Shown: in pieces, positions 17,460 through 26,706 of the stretch | How positions within the stretch are numbered: the first letter of the stretch is position 1 | Layout: each line of letters opens with the position of its first letter | Assembly: GCA_965223235.1 (NCBI GenBank) | Contig: CBDCVV010000017.1 | Location: 151,269 to 215,268, forward strand | Source of the DNA: UBA2589 sp965223235 | GTDB lineage: Bacteria > Gemmatimonadota > Gemmatimonadetes > Longimicrobiales > Gaopeijiaceae | Reading direction: 5' to 3' | DNA length: 64,000 bases | Notes under the pieces: generated by a model | What the model saw: the letters and a program-made list of their open reading frames with translations, nothing else | What the model was told of the DNA's origin: nothing | The model's database searches: none | Made by a program: the position numbers and the translations under genes

Positions 17460-18565
17460 CGCCGGTTGTGCGGACCGCCTGGAGGAAGTTGCTCGATGTT
17501 TGGGCGCGCCTTCGTGCCTGGCGACGCATCCGGCCAACCTCCGGAGGGCTCGCCTTCTCAGCGGGGACCCTCGCCGTCGGCTTCGCCGCGATGAATACCG
17601 GGAACAACCTGCTATATCTGCTTCTTGGCTCGATGATGGGATTCATCGCGGTCAGCAGCTGGCTATCCGAGCAGGCCATACGGGGCCTCCGGGTAGAAAG
17701 GCGGTCACCGCGCGCGGTGACCGTTGGCCGTGACCTCCGAATTCGCTACGAAGTGACGAACGTCAAGACGAGGTTGCCGTCACTCGCCGTCGAGATCTCC
17801 GAAGCAGGGCTGCCGGAGCCGGCGTTCCTCGCCCACGTTCCGGCCAATGACCACACCGCTGTGGTCTCGGTGAACTCCTTCGTTCGCCGAGGCATCTATC
17901 CGCTGGGCACCGTGACCCTTTCGACCGGCTTCCCGTTCGGGCTATTCCGGAAGGAGCGCGACTTCGAGGCACCCGGGGAAGTGATCGTTTGGCCGCGAAC
18001 AGATCGCGCAGTCCGCGAACCCTCCCCAGGAGGGGGGCAGATACCGAGGGTTGGCGTTGCAGCACGGGGCGCTCGAGGCTCCCGGGGTGAGTACCGGAGT
18101 CTACGAGAGTACCGTAGTGGGGACGACGTCAGAGACGTCCATTGGAGGTCCACAGCTAGGCGCGGATCACCGGTGGTTCGCGAGTACGAGCAGGACGGCG
18201 CCGAGACCCGATGGATATGTTTGGACACCAAGGGGGAGCCTGGGGACGCGGCAGAGGTAGCCGTGGAGAGTGCGGCGGCCCTCGCTGCTCGCGCCGCTCG
18301 CCGCCAGACTCCGTTCGCACTGGTAGCCGACCGACACATTCTCGAACCAGGACAAGGGCCGGGTCACTTGGAACGCGTCCTCGACGCGCTAGCTCGGGTG
18401 GACTTCCGTCCTGACGCCCCCCTACCCAACCCCCCTGTTCCTACGGGAACGTGCGTGCTCGTCTCGATCGGAGGTCGGCCAGGATTTGGCGATGTAATTC
18501 GAATCGGGCGCGACGCGAAGCTACACCCACCGCGACCGGTCGCCGCCGTCTCGGAGGCCGAGTGA
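17456..18565 (+). CDS. DUF58 domain protein
   Basis: The protein has 369 residues with two N-terminal membrane helices (about 35-75) and a DUF58 module containing the hallmark YRSGDDVRDVHWRSTAR. DUF58 proteins have a von Willebrand A-like fold and are functionally linked to MoxR ATPases. Translation starts with a TTG inside the moxR stop (TTGA overlap) and ends in a GTGA overlap with the transglutaminase gene, so the three genes are translationally coupled. Confidence 0.87.
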   Translation: MTPVVRTAWRKLLDVWARLRAWRRIRPTSGGLAFSAGTLAVGFAAMNTGNNLLYLLLGSMMGFIAVSSWLSEQAIRGLRVERRSPRAVTVGRDLRIRYEVTNVKTRLPSLAVEISEAGLPEPAFLAHVPANDHTAVVSVNSFVRRGIYPLGTVTLSTGFPFGLFRKERDFEAPGEVIVWPRTDRAVREPSPGGGQIPRVGVAARGARGSRGEYRSLREYRSGDDVRDVHWRSTARRGSPVVREYEQDGAETRWICLDTKGEPGDAAEVAVESAAALAARAARRQTPFALVADRHILEPGQGPGHLERVLDALARVDFRPDAPLPNPPVPTGTCVLVSIGGRPGFGDVIRIGRDAKLHPPRPVAAVSEAE

Positions 18566-20589
18566 AGACTCGACGTCTCCACCGACGCCTCACTGTTCTG
18601 ATGGGCGTCGCAGGGCTGGTCGCGTTCGCTGGCGGGGCCGGCTTCGAACCAGGGTCCGCTGTGCTCGCCGGGATCGCCCTTTTGGTCGCCTTCTTTTGGC
18701 AACCCGACGACGCCGTCTCCGAACGGATGGAGCGACTCTGGCTTCCACTAGCGGCGCTCCTCGTACTTCGAGCCTTGTATCACGTCATCATCGTGCGTGA
18801 CGATGTGGTGATCCCGGTTGTCGATCTCCTCCTCCTCCTGCTCTCGGCAGAGTCCCTCCGGTCGTTGAGAGCGCCGAACGACCTGAGGCTATACGCACTC
18901 TCCTTCGCCCTGATCTTAGCCTCGACCGCCTACCGGCCGGGCATCCTCTTCCTGATTGCTTTCGTCGTGTACATCGTCTTGGCGACGGTTGCGCTGATGA
19001 TCGGTCATTTGCAGCGGCGATCTCGACTCCACTCGGCGGCGGATCCTCCGCTCGATCTAGGAATGGTCCTCACGACCACCGCTCTCTCCGGAGTAATCCT
19101 GGCGACCGCTCTCGCCGTCTTCGTAGCGTTCCCTCGAGGCTCTCAGGGATGGGCGGGTCGCGGTGAGACGATGGCATCTTCCATCGCGGGATTCTCGGAT
19201 CAGGTGTCGATCGGTGAGCACGGCTCGACGATCTTGGGGAATCCGGAGATCGTCTTGCGCGTCGAGTTCCCGGACGCCCCCCCCGCCAACATCGGCGGGC
19301 TGCACTGGCGTGGCCGGTCGTACGATCGATTCGACGGGGTTCGATGGACCCGCTCACAGAACCTCCCTCCCTCGGCGGGCCCCACTTCTTGGTATCGGAG
19401 CCGATGGGGGGGCGACCTGATCGAACAGAGAATCTTCGGGTCCGCCCTCGAGTCGCGCGTCCTCTTTGCACTGCACCCTGCGCTCGACATTGAAGCGAGC
19501 AACGGGGTCCAGCCCATCTTCGACAACGCCGGAGATTTCGTGTATTGGGGCCGCGGCGCACCTGCTTACACGGCGTACTCTCCAGCAGAACCGCCCTCTT
19601 CGTCCGATCTGCGCCAACCAGAAAGAGGTTATCGCCCCTCATCGGAGCACTACCTCCAGCTACCTCGATCGCTCGATCCCCGGATTAGAGAGCTTGCTGA
19701 CTCGTTGGTCAGAGGAACCGAGAACCGGTACGACCAGGCCGTGGCACTCCGGGACTGGCTGCAGACGTTCGAGTACACCCGGCAGCTGCCGGCCACGGCC
19801 CGAGAAGCCACTCTGGCTCACTTCTTGTTCGAGCGGCGGGCAGGCCACTGTGAATACTTCAGCACCGCCATGGTCGTGATGCTCCGATCCCTCGGGATCG
19901 AGGCACGCAACGTGAACGGATTCCTTGGAGGGCAATGGAGTACGTTCGGCGACTACCTCGTGGTGACGCAGAACGAGGCACACTCGTGGGTCGAAGCATG
20001 GTTCCCCGGATTCGGATGGGTGACTTTCGACCCCACGCCTGCGGGGGTCGCCGGCACGCAAGTCACGAGCACGTGGTTCTGGCCGGGGCGTATTCTGTTC
20101 GACGGGATACAGCACCGATGGAGCAAGTGGGTCCTCGACTACAGCATCGAGGAGCAAAGCGGGATCTTGGCCGGACTGGTGGGTGAGCGATCGGTCGGAG
20201 GAGCGTCCGACACCCTAGAGAACGCGGACGTGGAACGGCGACGACCGTTTTGGGCTGTCGCGTTGTTGGTGGCGATCGGACTCGGGTGGCTCTGGGCAAG
20301 AAGGCCAGGACCATCGTTCGATCCGGCGACGCGGATGTACTTGCAACTACGGAGAGTCTCGCAGCGAGCCGGTCTCCCCGTGGGCGCATCCGCCACCCCA
20401 GAGGTACTCCTGCGTCGAATCGAGGACCACCAAGCGTCGGCCGCGACGCCCGCAGCCCTCCTCGTCGACCGCTATCAGCGTGCTCGATTCGGGAACGAGG
20501 CGCTTGCCACATCAGAGTTGAACGAGATGCAGGACGCTCTCGACTCTGTGAGAAGTGCCCTTCGCCACCGCCGGACACAAGACGCGTGA
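18562..20589 (+). CDS. TgpA-like membrane transglutaminase (DUF3488 / transglutaminase core / DUF4129)
   Basis: The protein has 675 residues. The N-terminal quarter holds several membrane helices. A periplasmic transglutaminase core follows with Cys in GHCEYFS, His in AHSWVEAWF and Asp in FDPTP, the complete catalytic triad. One more helix near residue 570 precedes a short C-terminal DUF4129-like region. The GTG at 18562 overlaps the DUF58 stop; a longer frame starting at 18451 would overlap DUF58 by 115 nt and is not preferred. The physiological substrate of this family is not established. Confidence 0.87.
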   Translation: MKTRRLHRRLTVLMGVAGLVAFAGGAGFEPGSAVLAGIALLVAFFWQPDDAVSERMERLWLPLAALLVLRALYHVIIVRDDVVIPVVDLLLLLLSAESLRSLRAPNDLRLYALSFALILASTAYRPGILFLIAFVVYIVLATVALMIGHLQRRSRLHSAADPPLDLGMVLTTTALSGVILATALAVFVAFPRGSQGWAGRGETMASSIAGFSDQVSIGEHGSTILGNPEIVLRVEFPDAPPANIGGLHWRGRSYDRFDGVRWTRSQNLPPSAGPTSWYRSRWGGDLIEQRIFGSALESRVLFALHPALDIEASNGVQPIFDNAGDFVYWGRGAPAYTAYSPAEPPSSSDLRQPERGYRPSSEHYLQLPRSLDPRIRELADSLVRGTENRYDQAVALRDWLQTFEYTRQLPATAREATLAHFLFERRAGHCEYFSTAMVVMLRSLGIEARNVNGFLGGQWSTFGDYLVVTQNEAHSWVEAWFPGFGWVTFDPTPAGVAGTQVTSTWFWPGRILFDGIQHRWSKWVLDYSIEEQSGILAGLVGERSVGGASDTLENADVERRRPFWAVALLVAIGLGWLWARRPGPSFDPATRMYLQLRRVSQRAGLPVGASATPEVLLRRIEDHQASAATPAALLVDRYQRARFGNEALATSELNEMQDALDSVRSALRHRRTQDA

Positions 20590-20620
20590 CGACCACCCTC
20601 CGACTCGGTATCGTGGTGTC

Positions 20621-20908
20621 ATGAATGTAGACCGCATCCCCCATCCTGAGCTGCCGTCCGAGCATGTAGCTACGATCGCGTACGACGGACTCCTCTGGGA
20701 CGTCTACATGGACTTTGTGGACGATCTGAAGGACCCTGACACCGTACGAGCCTGCTTCCGCTTCGCTCCACCGCCTGGAGATCCCCGAGCGATCCACCCG
20801 ACTACGACGGTGATAATCATCGAAGAGTCACTGGAGGCGGCTCGAGCCAGAGCGAGGCGCCTCGACGATCTCCAGCTGCAAAGCATGCTGAGATCCGCAA
20901 CTTCCTGA
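20621..20908 (+). CDS. Hypothetical protein, 95 residues
   Basis: I do not recognise the family. The protein is small, soluble and acidic, with a beta-like first half (SEHVATIAYDGLLWDVYMDF), a TTTVIIIEE strand and a C-terminal amphipathic helix rich in Arg and Ala. The ATG at 20621 is chosen over an in-frame start 66 nt earlier that overlaps the transglutaminase gene. It is 31 nt downstream of that gene and 25 nt upstream of the GT2 gene, so it is probably in the same transcript. Confidence 0.6.
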   Translation: MNVDRIPHPELPSEHVATIAYDGLLWDVYMDFVDDLKDPDTVRACFRFAPPPGDPRAIHPTTTVIIIEESLEAARARARRLDDLQLQSMLRSATS

Positions 20909-20933
20909 GCTCCGCCACCTCAACCCAGGCACG

Positions 20934-22118
20934 ATGCTGACTTCGGTTGCGATCGCCACGCTGGCTGCGTGCGTCGGCCTCTTTCTGTACACCTATTTCG
21001 GGTATCCTGCCCTTCTATGGATACTCGGCAGATTCACCTCAAAACCCTTGCCGACGGAAGATCCCTCCGAAGGGTGGCCGTCGATCTCCCTCTCGGTCCC
21101 CGCATACAACGAGGAAGATCAGGTCGAGGAGCTGATCAAGAGTCTCCTATCCTTAGAGTATCCGAGAGACAGGATGCAGATCTTGCTGATCTCGGATGCC
21201 TCAACGGATCGCACCGATGAGATCATTCGATCCTATGAAGACCAAGGGGTCGAGCTCCTCCGTTTAGAGAGCCGAGGAGGGAAAACCAAGGCTGAGAACG
21301 CCGCGGCCTCCCATCTTCGGGGCGATATCATCATCAACACAGACGCCTCAATTCGGATCGCGCCCGACGCGATCAAGCCTTTGATCCGAGTGTTCCAGGA
21401 CGAACGAATTGGCTGTGCGTCTGGAAGAGACGTGAGCGTGGCGTCTGATCAAGACACGGCGAACGCTGGCGAGTCTGGCTACGTTGGATATGAGATGGGC
21501 ATCAGAGCGTTAGAGACTCGGGTCTCTGGCATCGTCGGGGCGTCCGGCTGTTTTTACGCCATTCGAGCCCACCTGCACCGACTCCCACTTCCCGAATCGC
21601 TATCCCGTGACTTCGCGGCAGCTCTCCACACCCGTGAACACGGCTTCCGGCCCGTGTCTGTCTCCGAAGCGGTGTGCTATGTGCCCCGCACCCCGTCGCT
21701 GAAGAAGGAGTACCGCCGGAAGGTGCGGACGATCACCAGGGGCATGCGCACGCTTTGGCACAAACGAAGGCTCCTGAATCCGTTCGGCTTCGGATGGTTC
21801 TCTTGGATGCTGGTGAGCCACAAGATTTGCAGGTGGGCGCTCCCGTGGGGTGCTGCCCTCGCTGGACTCTCGATCGCGACGCTCGCGATCTCCTCCCCGC
21901 TAGCACGAATCGCGCTCGTCGCCGGTATCCTCGTACTGGGTCTCGCGGCGATCGGTTGGTCTCGCTCCGAAGAAAGCTCAGTGTCCCGCCTGTTCTCCGT
22001 GCCTGCCTACCTCATCGCGGGCAACGTCGCTGCGGCTCACGCTTTCCTGAGAGCACTCGGCGGTGCGAACGATGCGCTTTGGGAACCGACTCGACGCGAG
22101 GTCGTGAAGGCGGGCTGA
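20934..22118 (+). CDS. Membrane glycosyltransferase family 2
   Basis: The protein has 394 residues. An N-terminal helix (residues 2-24) and two to three C-terminal helices flank a GT-A domain with LSVPAYNEEDQVEELI, an LISDAST motif in the DDx position and a TDAS motif for metal and nucleotide-sugar binding. The acceptor-side region has SRDFAAALHTREHG and the KVRTITRG element that takes the place of QxxRW. It is a processive or polymerising inner-membrane glycosyltransferase in layout. It is convergent with the GH18-like gene, 4 nt apart. Confidence 0.85.
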   Translation: MLTSVAIATLAACVGLFLYTYFGYPALLWILGRFTSKPLPTEDPSEGWPSISLSVPAYNEEDQVEELIKSLLSLEYPRDRMQILLISDASTDRTDEIIRSYEDQGVELLRLESRGGKTKAENAAASHLRGDIIINTDASIRIAPDAIKPLIRVFQDERIGCASGRDVSVASDQDTANAGESGYVGYEMGIRALETRVSGIVGASGCFYAIRAHLHRLPLPESLSRDFAAALHTREHGFRPVSVSEAVCYVPRTPSLKKEYRRKVRTITRGMRTLWHKRRLLNPFGFGWFSWMLVSHKICRWALPWGAALAGLSIATLAISSPLARIALVAGILVLGLAAIGWSRSEESSVSRLFSVPAYLIAGNVAAAHAFLRALGGANDALWEPTRREVVKAG

Positions 22119-22122
22119 CTGC

Positions 22123-23232
22123 TCAGCTCCCGCCTCGAGTCGCCTTCTCTAGTCCTTCCCATAGCTCCGGAGCCCCATACGCGATGGGAAAGATGGCGAC
22201 GCCTCGAAGCCCGGCCTCGCGAACCCATGCGTACCGTGCTGACAAGCTCTCCGCATCGTCGAACCATCCCTGGCGCCATTGGCTTCCATCTCGGAACGAG
22301 TACCATAGGGATCCGCTCGCTGCGTCACGTCGAGCCTCGTGCTCTCTAGTGCGGCCGAGCGCTGAGACGGCCGAGCTGTCGGCGGCTAACGCATACGGAA
22401 GGGTCGTACCCAACCCAGTCGTCGCCGACCCGAGCTCACCACCAGTGACCTCCCACTCATACCCGAAGAAGGGCACGCTCATCACCATTCGGTCGCGATC
22501 CAACCCGAAGGCCTCAAACCGACGTACAACCTCACCCCAATTGAGCCGACCCCAACCTGTCATCGGCGCCGTCGGTCCCGCCGTCGCACTCCCCGGGCTG
22601 TGGTAGTCGTATCCCTGGAGAACCACATAGTCGACGAGCGGGATAAGGGCCTCTTCATCGAAGACATCGTCTACGTCGAACGCCAGTGAGAACAACGAGA
22701 GACCCTTCTCCGGATACCGCGCGTCGATCGCGCCCCGGAGTCCTGACACGAACGCGGTGAATCCGTCGCGCGATGCCGGGCTCACCGTTTGAAACACCTC
22801 GAAATCGAGATGGACGCCCGCGATGTCGGGCATGTCATCGATCAGTCCCGTGACTGAAGCGATGAGTGACTCGATCCTCTCGTCGCTTTCGAAGAGCTGT
22901 TGGAAGCCGTCCGGGTCGTGCATCGAGACTGTGGGAGTGACAGCGGCGCCGGCGGACTCCGCTGCGACTACTAGAGCAGTCCACTCGCTCGGCCACCCGT
23001 GTGGGTCGAGTCCACCATCCGCCGTTGCCTCCAGTTCGAAGAAGTACACCTCGTCGAACAGGGACAGCGGCACATTATGCCACGCGTCACCGGTCCAGTA
23101 CGCATGATACCCGCCCACAAAGAAGCGCTCGTCTTGACCCAACTCGGGCAGATGACGAGCACCGACAGACGCACAGGCGAGGGAGAGTCCGAGTAGGACC
23201 AGTGCTAACGCTCGCCGATCAAGACTGGGCAT
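22123..23232 (-). CDS. GH18-like glycoside hydrolase, lipoprotein (PgaB hydrolase-domain analogue)
   Basis: The protein has 369 residues with a signal peptide and a lipobox-like SLAC at 17-20. The body is a GH18-type TIM barrel: VGGYHAYWTG at strand 1, GVHLDFE at 139-145 matching the catalytic DxxDxDxE region with the acid Glu145 and Asp143 retained but the first two Asp replaced, then VLQGYDYH and SVPFFGYEW. Its start overlaps the deacetylase gene stop by 14 nt. In the PNAG system one protein, PgaB, carries both a deacetylase and a hydrolase domain; here the two activities are on neighbouring genes. The glycan is not known. Confidence 0.8.
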   Translation of the reverse strand: MPSLDRRALALVLLGLSLACASVGARHLPELGQDERFFVGGYHAYWTGDAWHNVPLSLFDEVYFFELEATADGGLDPHGWPSEWTALVVAAESAGAAVTPTVSMHDPDGFQQLFESDERIESLIASVTGLIDDMPDIAGVHLDFEVFQTVSPASRDGFTAFVSGLRGAIDARYPEKGLSLFSLAFDVDDVFDEEALIPLVDYVVLQGYDYHSPGSATAGPTAPMTGWGRLNWGEVVRRFEAFGLDRDRMVMSVPFFGYEWEVTGGELGSATTGLGTTLPYALAADSSAVSALGRTREHEARRDAASGSLWYSFRDGSQWRQGWFDDAESLSARYAWVREAGLRGVAIFPIAYGAPELWEGLEKATRGGS

Positions 23233-25147
23233 CCGTCCCGCTCCGGGGCACCACGAAGACGATTCTGCGCTCCTGCTCCGGAGATAATACGCCGACCCGG
23301 ACGCTCACGCCCCAACTTTCGTCTACAAACGCTACCGGCTCACCATCGAGGACGGGAACGGCCCCTTCGGAGAGGGCTGGTGCGACCACGTCAATCCAGA
23401 CATCGTCGATCGCGGCCTCTCCGTCCTTGGAGACGACAAGCGCTGGCATCCCAGCCACTGGGGTGCCGAGTACCATCTCAGCTTCAGTCATGGGCTGCCA
23501 ATCCATGCGAACGGTCGATCGGGCGAACCACCAATCGGCAACTTCATCCGTCCGACTGACCCACCAACCGTCTTGGCTCGACACGGTCTCAGCAACCGAC
23601 CGGAACGCGTCGAGACGGGCTCCAGGGTCAATGATCTGGGTATGCCCCGCGACCACCCCGATACCGCCAATCGCCCTCATCTTCTCGAGACCCGCGAGAT
23701 AGGCCTCGGCGAGCGGCGCGGAGCGCAAGGTGACGTCGCGCACGATCACCGTGTAATCATCCTTCACCAGCCGCGGGATCAAAACTACGGGGCCGGACTC
23801 CGTGTCATGGAGCTCAGGAGCGGCAGACCTCCCCTGGTTCCCGGCCAGGACATAGCTGCCACCGAGAGACGCCCAACTCAGCAAGGTCAGCGAGTCGTAC
23901 ATCTCTTCCGGCGGTCGAAGGCCCGCCGGAGCCTGTCCAGACCACCTCTCGATCTCGGCCACACTCCGCCTCAGCCGCATCGCTTGGTCCTGACGAGTCA
24001 ACCCACCCAAGGGTGTGTGATCCACTGTCTGTGATCCAACCGCACCGACGGCGGCCAATCGCTCGCCGAGCTCGGTGTCATCTCGAACGAGCTGAGATAC
24101 GGCGTAGAACGATATGGGAGCTAGTCCGTCGAACGCCGTCGCTACGTCGGCAGCGTTCGCATAGGCTTCTAGCCCCTCCACATCCATCGTGAACACAACG
24201 GCTGCCTCGGCCCGCCCAGGCCAAGTACTCACGGACGCTTGAGGGACACCGGCTGCCCAACGGATTCCGTTGCTGAGTAGCCGATCCAAACGGGTGCTGT
24301 CGGCGGGAGAGGCGCCCTGTAGAGATCGGAAGGCGAACCACGATACCCGACCACCATCGGAACGCCGGGTGGTGGACAGGGCGACATCGGCCCCAACGTC
24401 ACCGTCGGGCTCCGGATTCAGCGCCCAGTCCGACCAGTAGACTCGTTCGCCGGCCATTCTGAGTGCGAGCGATGGATCGGGGCGCAGCTCGACCCGAGCC
24501 CCTGCCGGTAGGCCCGGGGATACGGGCAGACCGGCGGGCACCGTCATGAACAAACCCTCGCGGGGAGCCAACTCCCGCGCGTCCAGCGCCCCTGTAACGT
24601 CCATGAGGGCTTCCCATCCGATCCACTCGCACGCTTCGTTTCGGGATGCGAACGCCCAGTTGATCACGAGGCTCCCACCTGCATCCACATGCTCTTGGAC
24701 GCCCCGGACCGCTTCAGGAGAAACGCATGGCGCCTCTGGCACTACGAGCACTTCGGAAGGCAAGACCGTCTCCAGACCCTCCCCGTCCACGATCTCCCTG
24801 ATCTGAGCCCCGGTGGCCGACAGGAGTTCGCGCCAACGCTCTAGTTCGGAAGCGTAATAAGTCGCCTCCGGGAACCAGGCTTCGCTGGCCGACGACCGGT
24901 ACAACACCGCGTTGAAACCAGACGAGGGGACGGCAGCTCGTGCCGTCATCCGCGGCGTCGGCGCAGTAATAGGAGCATCGGCCAACGCTGGAGCCAGTTG
25001 GCGAATGTCGATGTTCTCCCAGAGCGCGATGCCCGCAGCAACCACACCACCACCTAGGATCCCCAGGGTGAGGATCCCACCCAACCACCACCACGCCTCG
25101 CGAGCGCGTGGTACCGGATTACGCTCCGGGCGCATGACCCTCCGCAC
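23219..25147 (-). CDS. Membrane-anchored polysaccharide deacetylase-like protein with N-terminal GATase-like domain
   Basis: The protein has 642 residues. A membrane helix spans about 20-43. Residues 75-300 form an alpha/beta domain resembling ThuA/class I amidotransferase-like modules (EVLVVPEAP, VQEHVDAGGSLVINWAF). Residues 312-550 form a NodB-type domain: TMDVEG at 320-325, GSQTVDHTPLGGL with His377, and GLRPPEE at 409-415. The first His of the usual HxxxH pair is Gln373, so metal binding is altered or the activity is lost. The start is GTG 25147, with a GAGGGG about 8 nt upstream; ATG 25135 is an alternative. It overlaps the small membrane-protein gene by 29 nt. Confidence 0.75.
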   Translation of the reverse strand: MRRVMRPERNPVPRAREAWWWLGGILTLGILGGGVVAAGIALWENIDIRQLAPALADAPITAPTPRMTARAAVPSSGFNAVLYRSSASEAWFPEATYYASELERWRELLSATGAQIREIVDGEGLETVLPSEVLVVPEAPCVSPEAVRGVQEHVDAGGSLVINWAFASRNEACEWIGWEALMDVTGALDARELAPREGLFMTVPAGLPVSPGLPAGARVELRPDPSLALRMAGERVYWSDWALNPEPDGDVGADVALSTTRRSDGGRVSWFAFRSLQGASPADSTRLDRLLSNGIRWAAGVPQASVSTWPGRAEAAVVFTMDVEGLEAYANAADVATAFDGLAPISFYAVSQLVRDDTELGERLAAVGAVGSQTVDHTPLGGLTRQDQAMRLRRSVAEIERWSGQAPAGLRPPEEMYDSLTLLSWASLGGSYVLAGNQGRSAAPELHDTESGPVVLIPRLVKDDYTVIVRDVTLRSAPLAEAYLAGLEKMRAIGGIGVVAGHTQIIDPGARLDAFRSVAETVSSQDGWWVSRTDEVADWWFARSTVRMDWQPMTEAEMVLGTPVAGMPALVVSKDGEAAIDDVWIDVVAPALSEGAVPVLDGEPVAFVDESWGVSVRVGVLSPEQERRIVFVVPRSGTDAQS

Positions 25148-25352
25148 TCACCTGCCCCTCGGCCAAGCGATCAGCCGAAGTCGACGGTGGGTCGTGGCGC
25201 ACGAAGTAGCGCAGCGCATCGGGGTCCTCATCACGGCGAGCAGGCTCTCGCGACAGGCGCAGCTTGTACGCTACGTACGTCACAACCGCGAGAATGATCG
25301 TGACCAGAATCGTGACGACCACGATTGAAATGAGGATGTCGACGACATTCAT
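25119..25352 (-). CDS. Small single-span membrane protein in the PgaD position
   Basis: The protein has 77 residues: one strong transmembrane helix (about residues 4-30), then a charged cytoplasmic-type tail. It lies directly downstream of a PgaC-like synthase, the position of PgaD in pga operons, but it is shorter than PgaD (about 137 residues in E. coli) and has one helix instead of two. A synthase-accessory role is inferred from position alone. Confidence 0.6.
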   Translation of the reverse strand: MNVVDILISIVVVTILVTIILAVVTYVAYKLRLSREPARRDEDPDALRYFVRHDPPSTSADRLAEGQVSAEGHAPGA

Positions 25353-25383
25353 AGACGGTCCACTGAAGAGGAGGGGGAAATCA

Positions 25384-26706
25384 CTACGCGGTACTCTCCA
25401 AACGTTCCAGCTTGCCCCAACCCATATCGAGCCGGAACAGCTCCTCCAACGTCGCGAACGTCTTCACGACGTCCAAGAAGAGGATGAAGACGAAACGATA
25501 GATCAGGGCCATTGGTACGAGGGAAAGCGACTCTTCCTCCATCGACACGCTGACCAACGCCGCCACAAGGTCGAGTAGGGTGAGAAGAATCATCCAGTAG
25601 AGGATGAGTTCACCGGCGCCGAACAGGATCGCGACGATCGCGAAGAATAGATGTGCCAGCACGTTCATCACCGGCCACACAAGCGCCTCAAAAGCCAGCT
25701 GAATCGTCGAGACCCACAGCGGAAAGTCCGGGAAGGGCCGCAGGAACAGACCCTTTCGTTTCCGGAGCGCCTGAAGGATCCCTCTCGTCCATCGGTACCT
25801 CTGTTGGGTAAGGTCGCGCCAGGACTCGGGCGCCTCACTCCACGCGATCGCCTGATCTTCGTACTCGATGCGCCAGCCGGCCGCCATCATCTTGAGTGTG
25901 AGGTCCGCATCTTCGGCGAAGGTGTCGGTGTCATATCCACCGACCTCTTCGAGCGCTTCCCGACGGAATAGGCCTACAGGACCCGGTACGATATTCACCG
26001 CCGCCACGAAGCCCTGCGCCCTGCGCGGCATGTTGAGTCCCTCGATGTACTCCAATGCCTGGAGCCGGGTCACGATCCGTCCCCGGTTCTCGACTTTCAC
26101 ATTCCCCGCGACAGCTCCCACAGCTGGATTCGCGAAGTGATGCGCAGCCTTGAGAAGTGTACGTGGATCGAGATAAGAATCCGCGTCCATGCAAAGGATG
26201 AGCGGGTGAAGCGAGTGGGCGATCCCAGCATTCAGCGCGGTAGCCTTCCCCCCATTGGGCTTGGTGATCACACGGAAGAGTGCAGGGCCACGTTGCCCCT
26301 CCCACCGGGAGGCCAGCTCGAGCGTATCGTCGGTCGACCCATCGTCGATGACGAGGACCTCGTACTCCGGGTACTCGAGCTGCATCAGGCTCGTGAGTGC
26401 TCGCTCCATGACCCGACCCTCGTTGTAGGCCGGCACGAGAATCGAGATCGCCGGGAGCTCTTTGATCTCCCGAACCCCCAACACATTTCTCTCGGCATGA
26501 CCTAGGTACGAGAACCAGAGAAGCGAGAAGTACCGAAGGAAGAGGAGCGTCAGGAAGATGATGAGTGTGACGACAACCACACGTACGAGCACGCGCTGTA
26601 CTTGTGGACCGGCCAGGAGTGCCCAGATCACAAACGCGACGGTGAGGCCCACCGCGACGAAGACGACGATCAGTGAACGCCAGACAGAGTGCCGCCCCTG
26701 ACTCAT
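25384..26706 (-). CDS. Processive GT2 exopolysaccharide synthase (PgaC-like)
   Basis: The protein has 440 residues, the length of PgaC. Two N-terminal helices (12-32 and 40-65) precede a GT-A domain with VPAYNE at 91-96, DDG at 121-123, DAD at 174-176, EDAD at 265-268 and QQRYRW at 301-306, the full D,D,D,Q(Q/R)xRW set of processive beta-glycan synthases. C-terminal helices from about 330 to 400 complete the translocation channel. There is no PilZ domain, which argues against a BcsA-type cellulose synthase. It overlaps the exporter gene by 4 nt. The product is a beta-linked homopolymer; poly-N-acetylglucosamine is the best guess from the operon layout. Confidence 0.85.
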   Translation of the reverse strand: MSQGRHSVWRSLIVVFVAVGLTVAFVIWALLAGPQVQRVLVRVVVVTLIIFLTLLFLRYFSLLWFSYLGHAERNVLGVREIKELPAISILVPAYNEGRVMERALTSLMQLEYPEYEVLVIDDGSTDDTLELASRWEGQRGPALFRVITKPNGGKATALNAGIAHSLHPLILCMDADSYLDPRTLLKAAHHFANPAVGAVAGNVKVENRGRIVTRLQALEYIEGLNMPRRAQGFVAAVNIVPGPVGLFRREALEEVGGYDTDTFAEDADLTLKMMAAGWRIEYEDQAIAWSEAPESWRDLTQQRYRWTRGILQALRKRKGLFLRPFPDFPLWVSTIQLAFEALVWPVMNVLAHLFFAIVAILFGAGELILYWMILLTLLDLVAALVSVSMEEESLSLVPMALIYRFVFILFLDVVKTFATLEELFRLDMGWGKLERLESTA

